DNA of 64,000 nucleotides from Stenopsyche tienmushanensis (lineage: Eukaryota; Arthropoda; Insecta; Trichoptera; Stenopsychidae): positions 124,001-188,000 of the forward strand of contig WACJ01000318.1 of NCBI GenBank assembly GCA_008973525.1. The letters run 5' to 3'. The notes beneath the pieces were generated by a model that saw only the letters and a program-made list of their open reading frames with translations, did no database searches and was not told where the DNA came from. This document shows positions 30,820 through 42,117 of the stretch, in pieces; positions within the stretch are counted from its first letter, which is position 1; each line of letters starts with the position of its first letter. The position numbers and the translations under genes are program-made.

Positions 30820-31290
30820 AATATTGAATCCAGAAAAGCTTCTCCCTCCTGATCCGGAAATTCACGTGACTTTGATAGTGTCCCGGTGTCAGTATTCTGG
30901 GCACCGATGGAGCACACAACTTGCCGTAACCAATTTTTTCCAACACAATACCACCGAGGAGACTTTAAGAAACGTCAGGAAATTGATCGCAAAGATCCCA
31001 TTGCTTGTCTCATCGTGAGTACGGCCTTCTCTGAACAGCCTAACCTCACTTCGTGACATGCTGTCGACTTATCACATTAATACCATAAGCTTTCAAGAGC
31101 TTCTAATGAATATTCGAGGCGTGATCGCGCGATGACCTTTCCTTCGGAAGAATTTACTGTAACTGAACAAAATGGCCGACAAATACGCGCGGCCAATCAA
31201 ATAGACCGTTAAGATCCCCCCCTACACGCCAGATGCGCCAACTTCGAAACAAAAAAATACCTTTCTAGATACCCATAGTATGAATAATCC
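30820..31290 (-). pseudogene. mariner copy (MAR-A), 5' half inverted
   Basis: The right end (TTTCTAGATACCCATAGTAT) is a degraded MAR-A terminus in inverse orientation. CGGAAGAATTTACTGTAACT, GGAGACTTTAAGAAACGTCA and ATCCAGAAAAGCTTCTCCCT correspond to successive parts of the copies at 24482 and 54950. On the minus strand the middle reads LRSIS…FLKSPRWYCVGKNWLRQ, frame-broken. Confidence 0.65.
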
Positions 31291-31755
31291 CAAATGAGTT
31301 ATCTATTGTCAAAGAAAAGCTTAATTAAACGCACTAAAGTGGTCAATAATTACACGGAAAATAGTGTACATAATATTGCGTTCTGAGTTTCGAGAGCTAA
31401 TTTTATGTTTGTCCATATTTTTTAAACGATTTCTATTGAGGTTTACTGTTTGCCTATTTGGACCAAAAGGTGTTTTTTGACATTAGAATGCAAATTTCGA
31501 TATTCTTTGCATTTGAATGCAAATAACTGTGGAAATAGGTATTAAAAATTCCCATCAATCTTCGTATACTTGTATACGAAATGTTACCACTATTAGTGTT
31601 TGATGAGTTATTGTTGCATTGCAATATTTGCTATAACTATTTCATCATCCTTTTAAAAAATGTCATCATGAATTATGATGATGAATCTTTCCATTGTAAA
31701 TACATTGTATATTTTAATGTTCAATTCAATATTTAATACGTCTTTCCATCATATT
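31290..31755. other. unassigned AT-rich DNA
   Basis: Nothing recognisable. Confidence 0.35.
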
Positions 31756-31759
31756 GAAT

Positions 31760-31880
31760 AACGTTTCGATTATTTGCCGTAGATCTGACTCGATTAGGGA
31801 ATTTAATACATCGTTAACAAAACTCTAAGATTGTCCCATTTTCGGTTCATCCCTTAAGCTTCTATTGCCCGATTTAAATT
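31760..31880 (-). pseudogene. mariner HTH fragment (MAR-J)
   Basis: The minus strand reads LNSLIESDLRQIIET, the same helix as at 1147-1415 and 48415-48590. It is heavily decayed. Confidence 0.5.
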
Positions 31881-31884
31881 TCTG

Positions 31885-33070
31885 ACATCAATTTTGGTAT
31901 CTGCATACGATTACTACTTCACCATAAAAATCTTTGAGGGTATTACTGGCTTTTTTGGATGCAAACATTAGCTCTCAAAATACGCGAATACTCATTGGTC
32001 GCCCTAATATTATAGAGTAAGATTCTTGTAGGTATTGCTTCATTCCAGCAGCGTATGGGACATCCAGCGTCACTTTAAAGTGACCAAACCAAATAAAAAG
32101 CTTCGATGTATACGCAAAAAGTACCAAATTACGAAATCAATCAGATTTTCAGAAGGAAAATGGATAAAAACAATGACGAACGCATTTAGAATATTGTTTT
32201 TTTTTGCTCGTAATTTCAATAAGGTAATATTGAGGGCATAATTTGCAAATGTATGCCTGGAAAAACATTCTTATATCCTTATTGCATTCCGTTTCGCTTA
32301 TCCAACGTCATATTGAACTGCGTCAATCATATTACAATGGTCATTTAATCGAAATTGCACAGTTTATGTTTATATGTATCCTAACTTAAAGTCATGCAGT
32401 TTCCGACAAAAATAACTGTTTCCTTATCAAAAAGTACAAAAATAAATTAAATTATATATAAACACGTTATCTCTAACGGTAATCGAATCACAACTATCGA
32501 AAATATAGATATTCTTCTATCAATGCCTAAAAAATACATTCAAATGTGTGAAAAATCACAAGACGCTCGATGTATTTGGCGTCATTTAACATTAAAAAAA
32601 TATGCAAATTTAACATCAAATATAAAGATAAAAAAGTGATAGAAATTAGGTCGTTTTATATTAAAATCTAGAGATATTAACACAATAAACAGGGTTTGCC
32701 AGATCAAGTTGCAACTATCAAATTACTATAAATCGCGATCTCGTTTCGATTTAAACGTCAATAAATTACACTGCTTGATACATATATTAAATTTGCACAA
32801 AAATACATTTGCAAATAATTGATTGCCTTGCATTTGGCATATATTGGCCTACAAAAACAAAGGGACTACAAAAAATGCACGCAAGCAAAGCTCTCAGAAT
32901 ATTGTTTATATTTACGATCTAACAATTCGCCAATTGAAAATAAATGCACAAATACAACGACTTAAACATATATATATATATTTTAAATAATATGTAAATC
33001 AATTGTATGGTTCTGATGGTACTTATTCGGTGGGTATGATATGGTACTGTAACGTAGAGCGAGGGCGCTC
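31885..33070. other. unassigned AT-rich DNA
   Basis: Nothing recognisable. The open frame at 32035-32241 has no motif. Confidence 0.35.
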
Positions 33071-33074
33071 TTCA

Positions 33075-33360
33075 CACTTCTGACACCAATGTTGCGTGAT
33101 GCTCGCACGTATTCTCTAAGATGACCGCGCTTGCACGCGGAGTAAAGCCGGGCGGAGGGCGAGTGGATGGGAATAGATGGGCGTCGAATAAAAATACTCT
33201 CTTCTCTAAAAAAAAAACTATTTATTCCACACGAGAGAGAGATCTGGCTGCAGGAGGGACGACTTTCCGCAGTCAATGCTAACCGACGCGCAAGCAGCGA
33301 TCCGTCGGCATGCAGGTGCAATATCTCCGTATGGCCACAATAGATGGCGCTGATTTTCAG
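33075..33360 (-). repeat. LTR-H copy 10 with primer-binding-site-like edge
   Basis: CACTTCTGACACCA (33075-33088) is followed by ATGTTGCGTGATGCTCGCAC and then the standard landmarks (GGGCGTCGAATAAAAATACT, GAGAGAGATCTGGCTGCAGG, GCAGGTGCAATATCTCCGTA). Compared with copy 4 it lacks ~50 bp of the central CGACTCTCCCGACTCCC segment. Confidence 0.6.
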
Positions 33361-33734
33361 ATTACTTCTCCAACAAAAAGATCCGTTATCCGAAACAAAC
33401 TCCCATCTGACTCAAGAACACCCACTTCATAAATATATATATACAAAGTGACCACAACAACAGCCATTATTGTGTTCGTCATTACAGTCATCAATAAAAT
33501 GACTACATAAATATAAAAAATCTCAATCATCTAAACATTTAATATCACATTTTATATGGCAGTCACGAGTTTAAATCACGTGCTTTAAATTCGATTAAAT
33601 GTCATGACATTTTTTTATCAATTTACTTCAATTAGTATATATAATATCTCCCAGGATACGGACAACCCCGGATTATATCAGGGAATCGTTATTACATATT
33701 GAATATGAATCTAAATACACATGAAAATATTTAG

Positions 33735-33860
33735 ACGTGTATGGGTGCCTTTACAACACTACCTTTCCATCGATGTAGGAGCGTATGATGAGATTCAAGA
33801 CACCCGTCATTATCTCCGATTCACTAATCGAACGCACATATGCGCGATTACTCATCAACG
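33735..33860 (-). repeat. dispersed repeat K copy
   Basis: GATTCAAGACACCCGTC, CTCCGATTCACTAATCGAAC and GCACATATGCGCGATTAC are inverted relative to 12690-12790 and 51180-51275. Confidence 0.5.
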
Positions 33861-33864
33861 GGTT

Positions 33865-35335
33865 AATTATGATTAAGAACGATAACGAATTAAGCCATGT
33901 ATAACAATGTAATTGCTTTAATTACAATATATTGAATGGATATAAAATATTATGGCTTTTTGCTTTTAAATCGCGAGTTAATTATATTAATTTTATGTTT
34001 CGTATAACGCAAATTCGTATAACAATACGCTATTTTTTAAAAATATATCTTGACTGTTATGATCTTGGTGTTATTTAAATTTATAATACAGGTATTTCAA
34101 CAACAACGATTCATAGAAATAAGGAAACGATTAATTTTAAAATTTGCTTAGCATCTATTGTAATTACTAAAGATGGAATTCATCAAAAAACTAATATGTT
34201 AATGTTAATTTTATTATAAACCAAAGGATTATTTTCAAGATTTTTTTTAAGCATCCCAACAGATAGTATTATAGGCATGATGTATTTTTAGAGTAGCAAA
34301 AGCGTCCATATTCCAGACCTACATCATTAAAATACGCAACATCTGTTATCTTAAATCCACTCTGATCTTCCGCAAAAAATATCTATATGAATCTGAGATT
34401 GTATTGAGATTGTAAAATTGAATCCTTAATCCTGAAATATTTAATAATTTTCAATCAAATTTGAAGCCCTTGATCTGTCTGATATATACATTTAGGGAAA
34501 CCTCAAAAATTCCCCAGAAATTTAAATTATGAAATTATGAATCAATCGAATATAGTCATTGAATCATACTTTTGGATATTTTTCTGTTTATTTTATAACA
34601 AAAAAATGCATTTTAATATCAATTTAAAAAAATGCAATAGCACGATTTTGTATAATTATATGTTATATTAACATTAAACTTGAAAAAACAACATTCAAAA
34701 TCATTTTATCATCATTCTCTGGGATCCCATTGCAGACTATTGGAATCATCGATTTTTTTATTTTTACGTAGATAATATATTAGAACGATGCACAATTTTT
34801 CAGCTGCTTATTTTTCGTACGGTTAAAGTTTCTTTCTTTTTGCTGTTTGCTACGTTTGTTTGGCGATCATTTCATAATACCCACTCCAAGAGTCAATATT
34901 CATTACAAAATACTTTGTAGTTTACGTAACCAGTGATAAAGTGATCTATGGATGAAATTAAAGCAAAAGCTTAAATAAATCAGGACATATTCTGGAGTTG
35001 TTGGACAAAAAGTCACACTCCTGTATGATAACATTGGCTTATATGTTGCTTGGGTGACAAAAAATGCGATAGTGAGGAAAAATTATCACCATACGATTAT
35101 ATAATAGACGATGTTCTACATTTAATGTAGATAATAAATTTGAATTTAAAAAAATGTTATAAATCACAATTAGATATTCTAATTTCTCGATTATTTCTTA
35201 AATTTCTTGATTATTATATATTAATATAATAATTTTATATTAGTATGCAATTGAAATACATTACATCATATTGTCTTTATAATAATATTATGATTTTTGA
35301 AAATTTTTCGAGAAATGCGAATTTTAATGCATATT
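33865..35335. other. unassigned AT-rich DNA
   Basis: Nothing recognisable. Confidence 0.35.
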
Positions 35336-35337
35336 AT

Positions 35338-36575
35338 TATACAGAGTGTTTTGCACATGGACAGAGTTTTTGGGAGTACGTCCTCAAATTAAAAAAAAAT
35401 CAATTGTGTCAGGTCTGTAGACCGTGCGAGAAAGAAAATAGGACATGTCACCAAACAAAAAATCCGGTGGTGTCAGGTCTTTGCAAAAATCATAATAGAA
35501 ATGCTATTTCTGCGTTCTGCATCTGCAAAAAAAAGAAAACTGTTAAATCTTCTTTCTTTTAATAGTTTAAGAAATTACATTAATATATTTGAAGCCCATT
35601 TGTTTAATATAAAAAATAACCTGAAGGTGAACATTTTTTATTTATTTGTGATTTTGGAAGCCAGGCAACTTGCTGCTGAAAATGCACACTCCACACTAGT
35701 TGGAGGTATCATCATTAGATATTTAAATGCTAGTTTGAGTTGATGACCGCGTGAGTCCCCATTTTCGTATAACACCATCAATGTGACTGATAAAATTCCT
35801 TTCTGCTGAGACACGGACTAAAAATCGCAAAATTCCCGATTTCCCGACAAATTATTTATTTCCGTGGCTGCAGATGAATACTTATATACTATAATACTTT
35901 GATGTGATTCTTAATTATATTACGGAGGAATACAAAAATTCTGAACCCCGTATCTATTATATTTCATATCGATATTCGCATTATTAGAGTTGAGGTGTAG
36001 TAAATACATCACCGGTAGGGAAAGGTTAATAAAACAATTGGATATGTACTGTATATATTTATGCATAGATTAAACAGTTACTGCCCCTAGGCGTCGCCTA
36101 AGCTCGCCAATTAGTAGTTACGCTACTGTTTACGATTTCTATTAGATAAAAAATTCAATTCTGATTTTTTTCGGACGGGATTGGATTCCCTAAGCATATC
36201 GTTAGAAATGGTATGCTTAACTTAACTAATTTTGAAATAGTTGTTAAAATTTAGAAGCTGACATTTTTCATTCGTTTGCACATTTTTTGTGACTTTGGAA
36301 GCTCAGAACTAATTTCCTTTAAGCCGATTGTATAAAATAATGATTTATTTAGATCAAAAATATACTGTTAAATAAAAACAATAGTGATTTCAAGCTATTA
36401 CGACCAAATATGAAAAAGTTGTGACGATTTAAAGATGAAATTTTGAGTATTTTTTCAAAATGTTGAAAAAATTTTTATTTTGACAACCCTGACACTTACG
36501 ACATGTAAGTGTCAAATGTAGCAAAATAACTCCCAAGAAAAATGTTGTCGTCCCATGTGCAAAACACCCTGTATA
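35338..36575. mobile_element. Tc3-like element with TIRs, hosting a nested hAT copy
   Basis: ACAGAGTGTTTTGCACATGG at 35340 mirrors the reverse complement of CCATGTGCAAAACACCCTGT near 36553-36572. Just inside the left end the minus strand holds two scraps of the catalytic block (LARSTDLTQLIFF at about 35395-35440, and KDLTPPDFF at about 35455-35490), related to the scrap at 5969-6300. The interior from about 35560 to 36194 is an inverted hAT-I copy. The element is therefore interrupted and inactive. Confidence 0.65.
35560..36194 (-). mobile_element. hAT-I copy nested in the Tc3-like element
   Basis: Reverse complement of 7380-8045, with the right edge GACGGGATTGGATTCCCTAA, the hAT-I TIR in inverse orientation. 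TTGGAAGCCAGGCAACTTGC (about 35655) is the antisense of the C-terminal AAS-LASK coding segment. The left TIR is not visible. Confidence 0.65.
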
Positions 36576-36583
36576 AGAATAGT

Positions 36584-37517
36584 CAGAGCCGTAACTAGGG
36601 TATGATGCGCCCGTGGCAAGAGCTTAAATTGCGCTCCCACCCCCCCCCCCCCCTCCCATCTTCAAGCAAATTGCTGTTTTTTGACTGTGTAAGCTACTTT
36701 TATCTCAGAAAGACTCCTTCGGTTCTGCCTCGCTATCCGTGCCTCGTCGATGTTTTCGGCAGACTGCAATATTTGCCAACAATTATATCCAATGCGTCCA
36801 TCATTAAATACTCCAACAGCTATGTAGGCTGACATTTTAAATACCTATAAGCGTTTTGTGCACATTTACATACTTATAAGTGTTTCTTGTGTATTTTTCG
36901 TATGGCCGAAAATGAGGCGAGGGCGCACTGGCCGTGGGGCGCAGTCCCCGGTGCTGACGAAGCAATGTACAGAACGAGCGCTGAGACACTTTATTTCGGG
37001 GTAAAAATTTTTGTGCGCCTCCTCTGGAACACTGATTATCCGTAAAATTGTATTGTCATAAAAGTGCAGATAAAGCATCACTAACCAATTATTATTTCAT
37101 GTTGTTTTGAATCAATGACATAGATTTTCTTTCCAGCCGCATTATCTCCCTCGAGTCAATTTTCAGAGTAATGGGAGTGAGCAACCTTTTTATTGTGACA
37201 GAGGATCCTATTCAGTTTGCCTTGTATTATATTAGGAAAAGATAAGATCTGAAGTGCTGCGAAGACGATATGCAGACTTATCTGGGGCAATAAGCAAGTA
37301 ATATCTGCAAACGAATACGCAGGTGTACCCAATGCAAGATACCAATAATGACTGCATAATACTGCCATCAATGCGTTAATGCATTTAGAGTAAAATGCCC
37401 AAGTAAAATAAAAACTGCGTGCAACTCTCAATCGGGTCGTTATCCTGCGTTTTGCGCCCCAAGCCCAATTGCTCCCGTGGCAGGTGCTTGCTTCGCCACG
37501 CCCTAGTTACGGCCCTG
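36584..37517. mobile_element. TIR element (CAGRGCCGTAACTAGGG ends, 934 bp)
   Basis: CAGAGCCGTAACTAGGG (36584-36600) mirrors CCCTAGTTACGGCCCTG (37501-37517) with one mismatch. Subterminal sequence is also partly mirrored (GCGCCCGTGGCAAGAGC against the inverse of GCTCCCGTGGCAGGTGC). A C-run at 36640-36653 and no coherent transposase frame are seen inside. Relatives of its 3' subterminal part occur at 24290-24360, 46290-46370 and 58430-58495. The superfamily is unclear. Confidence 0.65.
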
Positions 37518-37529
37518 CAATTTACGTTG

Positions 37530-37790
37530 GTTAGGTATCTGAATCGCATTAGAATGATTTCAAAGTATGACATTTGGGTCCGCATAGTTTATCACGCGCA
37601 AACCTGCTACACCGAGTTGCTACGTGTGTTTCTTTGTGTGCGAGACAAAAGTATGATTTTTTTGCATCGACTAATGACAGGAAATTAAAAATGGGTTATC
37701 TATAACAATCAAACTAGGACATTATCCATTAACCACTTCCAAAGCAGAACTTGATAAAAAAAATAATGCTTTCTGTTTGGTGGGATATGC
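37530..37790 (+). pseudogene. mariner transposase middle fragment (MAR-F, SETMAR-like)
   Basis: The plus strand encodes YLNRIRMISKYDIWVRIVY, then VFLCVRDKSMIFLHRLMTGN and KWVIYNNQ. In SETMAR-like mariners the order is SRLDVWVPHxL…, then FLxxxxTGDEKWVxYxN. The first catalytic Asp (TGDEKW) is replaced by TGN-stop, so this copy is dead. It is inverted relative to the homologous 54060-54290. Confidence 0.7.
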
Positions 37791-37791
37791 A

Positions 37792-38455
37792 GAGCATTAT
37801 TTATTACTTAGTTATTGCAACCTATCCAAACAATTAATGCAATCTAACTAAACTCCTAAAAACACGACCTGAACTAATCAAAATGGAAATAATTGAATAC
37901 AACAGATGAGATGAAAATACCACTAAAAACCCGAAAGTTTTTATTCTAATAGGATAAAAGTTACAGAACGATGGGAGACAGCCATTAGAAATCATAGGAA
38001 TTATGTTATTGATTCATTTAATTAAGTTTTTCTGAAAATATTAACATTTGTTTTCTTAAAAAAATACGACATTATTTATGCATCAAACTAATATTTATTT
38101 GATACACTCGCTCAACTTGCAACTCAATGTTTATTGGGTTGTTTCCTGAAATTTCTTCAGTTGTTATACTAATCTTTCCGATTCCGTCTAGTATCTTAAC
38201 AGATTGTTTTGATTTTTAGATAAATAAATTTAATTTGAAAATTAGACAAATAAGATATATTTTATTGGACGAATCGTCAATAAAAAGCATTTTATATTGG
38301 CATTTGGATGCAAATTTTGGAGCACATATCGCTAAATTTCGTTGTTTGCATATACATATATGCAGCTTTCTCTTGATTTTAGTGCAGGCATTTTGAAACA
38401 AGCTGGCAACCATAAATATACTCTATTTTGTATATATTTTACAAAATCCAGTCAA
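37792..38455. other. unassigned AT-rich DNA
   Basis: Nothing recognisable. Confidence 0.35.
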
Positions 38456-38458
38456 AAT

Positions 38459-38720
38459 TTAAGGCGATAGGGGCGTGAGTACGCGTTCTTGAATGCAAAA
38501 GAAAAAAGTCGAAAGCACCGCACCGAATGTATTTTTATAATCCTTTTGCGATTTCGCACTCATCGATAGAAGCGCCGCGCCGCAAAACGTCGTAAGCGAC
38601 GCGCGCGGCAGCAGGCGAACGCTCCGAGTGGAAATCTTTCGCTTCTGCAGCTGCGCTTTTGCTCCTCCCACGGCAACGCGCGGATTTCATTGGCTCAATT
38701 TATCGTACGGTTTTCCCCAA
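38459..38720. other. CpG-rich block, possible regulatory or promoter DNA
   Basis: The densest CpG stretch outside the ETS exon and R1-like ORF (GAAGCGCCGCGCCGCAAAAC, GACGCGCGCGGCAGCAGGCG, ATTGGCTCA). It matches no repeat family in the window. The minus-strand open frame of 70 codons shows no domain. It could be a promoter, an unannotated 5' exon or an unrecognised element; nothing decides. Confidence 0.3.
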
Positions 38721-39005
38721 GCGATTCTAAGAAATCCCTGAAAACCAGTTCCGCGAAACATTTATCAATACGGCCGAGAGTTGCCATGCCGCTTATCAAA
38801 TTCATTTCGCAAAATGCGTCAAGTATTATTCACTACACACACTGATCGTTTATAGCGGCATTTAATATATATTATGCAATAAAAATATTTTTATAACGCG
38901 TTAATAGGCTTATTAATACATTTTACCATTCAATATTGTGGATATGAAACATAGAACTATTACCAAATCTCCTTCAGTAACATCTTAACTGCTTGTAATT
39001 TTCTA
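38721..39005. other. unassigned DNA
   Basis: Nothing recognisable. Confidence 0.35.
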
Positions 39006-39009
39006 CTAC

Positions 39010-39180
39010 TTGTCATTCTCTCAGGACCGCACAACGTGAGTGAAGCTTGTATATCAATAAATGAACCTTAACAGTGTTGATAGCACACAATATTCGTTCA
39101 TTTCCTCGCGTAAACATAAACAATACACATGTATATCTACACTTTTAGTAACAAAATAATGTGCAATTTGTTGAATACAC
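39010..39180 (-). repeat. dispersed repeat E, inverted copy
   Basis: AAGCTTGTATATCAATAAAT, GAACCTTAAC and AAACATAAACAATACACATG are inverted relative to 22100-22245. Confidence 0.6.
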
Positions 39181-39189
39181 ATATCATAG

Positions 39190-39510
39190 TCCCAAAGTAC
39201 CCGACTTACACGAACATATAGACGCCCGATTACTGTTGTAAAAAAAATAATATTATGATGAAGTGTCCAGACACTACGTTGCTTCCGTGATCGTACAGAT
39301 CATAGAAAATGCCGCATAAAGCCCCAAAAGATGACAGTGTGGCCATGAGGTTTGTATGCCTAATCGGTCTGATTTTCGCACCGCTGATATGACGAATGAG
39401 CGCCTCGCAATCGGATGTCATACCTGAACATAACGATAATAGAGAAAAGAGGGATTCGATAACTTAGTATATATTATAAAAACAAACAGAGTCAAGTCAA
39501 GATGATTAAG
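39190..39510 (+). mobile_element. composite element: mariner-like 5' end, core-G and tail
   Basis: AGTCCCAAAGTACCCGACTT (mariner-like terminus), GATTACTGTTGTAAAAAAAA, core-G (39300-39430) and GAACATAACGATAATAGAGA follow in the same order as at 23950-24365. The tail is cut by the hAT-I insertion at 39513. Confidence 0.55.
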
Positions 39511-39512
39511 TT

Positions 39513-40280
39513 ATGAGTAGGGAATCCAATCCCGGGATCCCAGACAGGTGCTCATGAATCCCGGTGTTAATAAACGTAATCCTGAAAAATTCGGGATTAA
39601 AATGTTTATCTAACAGAAGTCTTATATCTCACCAACACGTTGAAGGCTACTAAATCGAGACATTCCCGCCGAAATCTGGACGCATGGAAACAATGACGTA
39701 ACTGCTAATTAGCGAGCTTAGGCAACGCCTAGTGGCAGTAACTGTCTAATCTATCTATACATATATACAGTACATATCAAATTGTTATATTAACCTTTAC
39801 CCTTTACCTACCGGTGATGTATTTACTACACTTCGACTCTAATAATGGGAATATCGATATGAAATATAATAGATACGGGGTTCAGAATTTGTGTATTCCT
39901 CCGTAATATAGTTATGAATCACATCTAAGTATTATAGTATATAAATATTCTTCTGCAGCGACGGAAAAAAATATTTTTTTGGGAAACCGGGAATTTTGCG
40001 AGTTTTAGTCCGTGTCTCAGCAGAAAGGAATTTTACTTAAATATTTAACTAGCATTAAAATATCTGATGACAATACTTCCAGCGAGTGTGGAGGCTGAGC
40101 GTGCATGACGAAACACTCGATGCTTTAACGTTACTTCGAGCATATTTTCAAAATAATATTTGAATTTTTTATTGTTTTATTTATCTATTTTTGAATTGTA
40201 TTTTTATCTTTTCTTAAATAAATAAAATTCTATCGCCTTCAAGCTATTTTTGATAGAAAATAAATGGACCTATTAGTAAT
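39513..40280 (+). mobile_element. hAT-I element copy
   Basis: TAGGGAATCCAATCCCGGGA (39514) is the 5' terminal repeat. A second inverted CCCG-rich motif follows, then GCAACGCCTAGTGGCAGTAA, TACCGGTGATGTATTTACTA and, at about 40085-40110, coding ASVEAERA. This is the start of the hAT C-terminal signature and is then cut by TGA. The 3' TIR is missing. Confidence 0.7.
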
Positions 40281-40284
40281 TTTT

Positions 40285-41465
40285 GATGACTAAATAAATA
40301 TTATTCATAAATATATAGACATAAAAAAATCCACCAGATATAAAACAAAAGTAAAAACATATTCAATTTCGCCTTAATTGAAATATTTAAATGAATTCAT
40401 CTTATAAAATAGTTTCGCACATTACGTAAAGACTTTTCGACACGTCCTTGTTCTCGTCTATAAAATAGAAAACGCTTTATAAAAGTTGATGCAAATCTTG
40501 AATCGGCTAAATAAAACCAAAACGGGTTATAAAATTCAATAAAAATGTAACTCGCAATATCTTTTAATATTGATATTCGTGGCCTCGCTTGAATTTACAT
40601 AAAAAGATACGAAAAATATATTTTTAGATCTTTATTATAATATTGAATTTTTCGAAATGTTTCATTCTTTAATTTTTATCCAATTTAGCCTGATCTGATA
40701 TTTTTAATTACTTTTTTCTACTTGAAAATCTGTCTTTTAAGGACAGTACTTAATCATGCATACTTTATAGGTTTGTTTTAACTAAATTATTAAGAACGTA
40801 TAATCAATTCTTATAACTAGTTAACACAAACTCAACTCAAAATCAAACTAACTAATTCAAAATCTTCTGTTTCATTGTGCTATATTTAGCTCTAAGTGGA
40901 TCATTCAATGGGCAGTCCAGATAATATTTGTTGAATTTATTTAAAAATCAAATAGAAACACTGTTAAAAAAACGTTTTTTTTTCACATATAAATATGTAA
41001 CTGGGCTATTTTTTCAATTTCATAAAATAATCAGTCAAATTATCGACGCTGTACAAACAACAGCAAAAAACAGTCAGTGATCGGCCCATCGACATTATGT
41101 ACTACAATAGCATTTAATGAATTATCTGCTATCGTATTATCCATCATTGACAGTGCGTCAAATGGTTGTCACAAAAAATGGCCCAAGCTCTGTTCCAGGG
41201 TATAATTTGCATCATAATGATACATTTGGACGACATACATTCGTGACAAACCGTTTATCATGAAATTAGACATACGGGCTTTATGCGCTCACAATAATCA
41301 AATTATATGGTGCGACAACCAATTTGACTATTTCACAAATCCATTATGAATTAATGTGTACAATCAAGCTTGAAAATCCATATTATTTCGCAAGAAAATC
41401 TTTGATCTCCTCTTTGCAATGTTGAATTTGAATACATATCGCTAATTGAATCAATGACAATATGA
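40285..41465. other. unassigned AT-rich DNA
   Basis: Nothing recognisable. Confidence 0.35.
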
Positions 41466-41469
41466 AAAT

Positions 41470-42115
41470 AGCATACGAGAATAGTCCCAGAAGTATCCAA
41501 CCAGGTGTAAAATATTGGTTGGCAAAACTAAACGAGGCCGTACGAGCTGCCAAGATGAACATCGCAGTTAATCTATAGAATCATACGATGTACGCAGGAG
41601 GCTCTCCGTCTTTGTTTCTCATGCACCAAACTAGGTCTCTGTCTCTCTTTGAGCTCAGCGTACAAGAGCGCTCTTTTTGAATTCCTGAAATTCGCTCGCA
41701 AATAGACGATCATCCTATCATACTGGTTAATATCCATGTCAGCATGAACTACTAAGATATATATTGTTGATCAGTAAAATAGATAAATATTGGATATTTG
41801 TTTTTTTTTTTATTTCTCTGTGGATATTTCCATGATCGTATTGATCATAAAAGACCCCGGATATGCATTTATCATTGTAAATGCCGCAAAAAGTCTTTTA
41901 AAAAGACCACAAGATTTGTGTGTCCAACTGGGTCCACCTTTCGGACCGCTGCCACACAAAATACAGTCAAAACAATGGAATAAAATGGGAGAGTCGGTGT
42001 CAAAGAAGGCGAAAACAGTTCCATCCAGGATGCGCATGTAATAATTTTCATTGATTATCTTCATAAATCCATCAACGGCGAGTATTATGCAATCCTATAA
42101 CAACGCTTGAAAGGG
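41470..42115 (+). pseudogene. mariner (MAR-B) interrupted by core-G
   Basis: GAATAGTCCCAGAAGTATCC (terminus-like) and GAGGCCGTACGAGCTGCCAA (N-terminal part shared, inverted, with 1040-1066) are followed by unrelated AT-rich DNA. A partial core-G (41870-41950) comes next. Then the frames read KTVKTME, GESVSKKAKTVPS (the catalytic-domain segment after SKQW) and, beyond a stop and a frame change, INGEYYAIL. Order and spacing are those of a mariner with its middle replaced. Confidence 0.65.
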
Positions 42116-42117
42116 AG

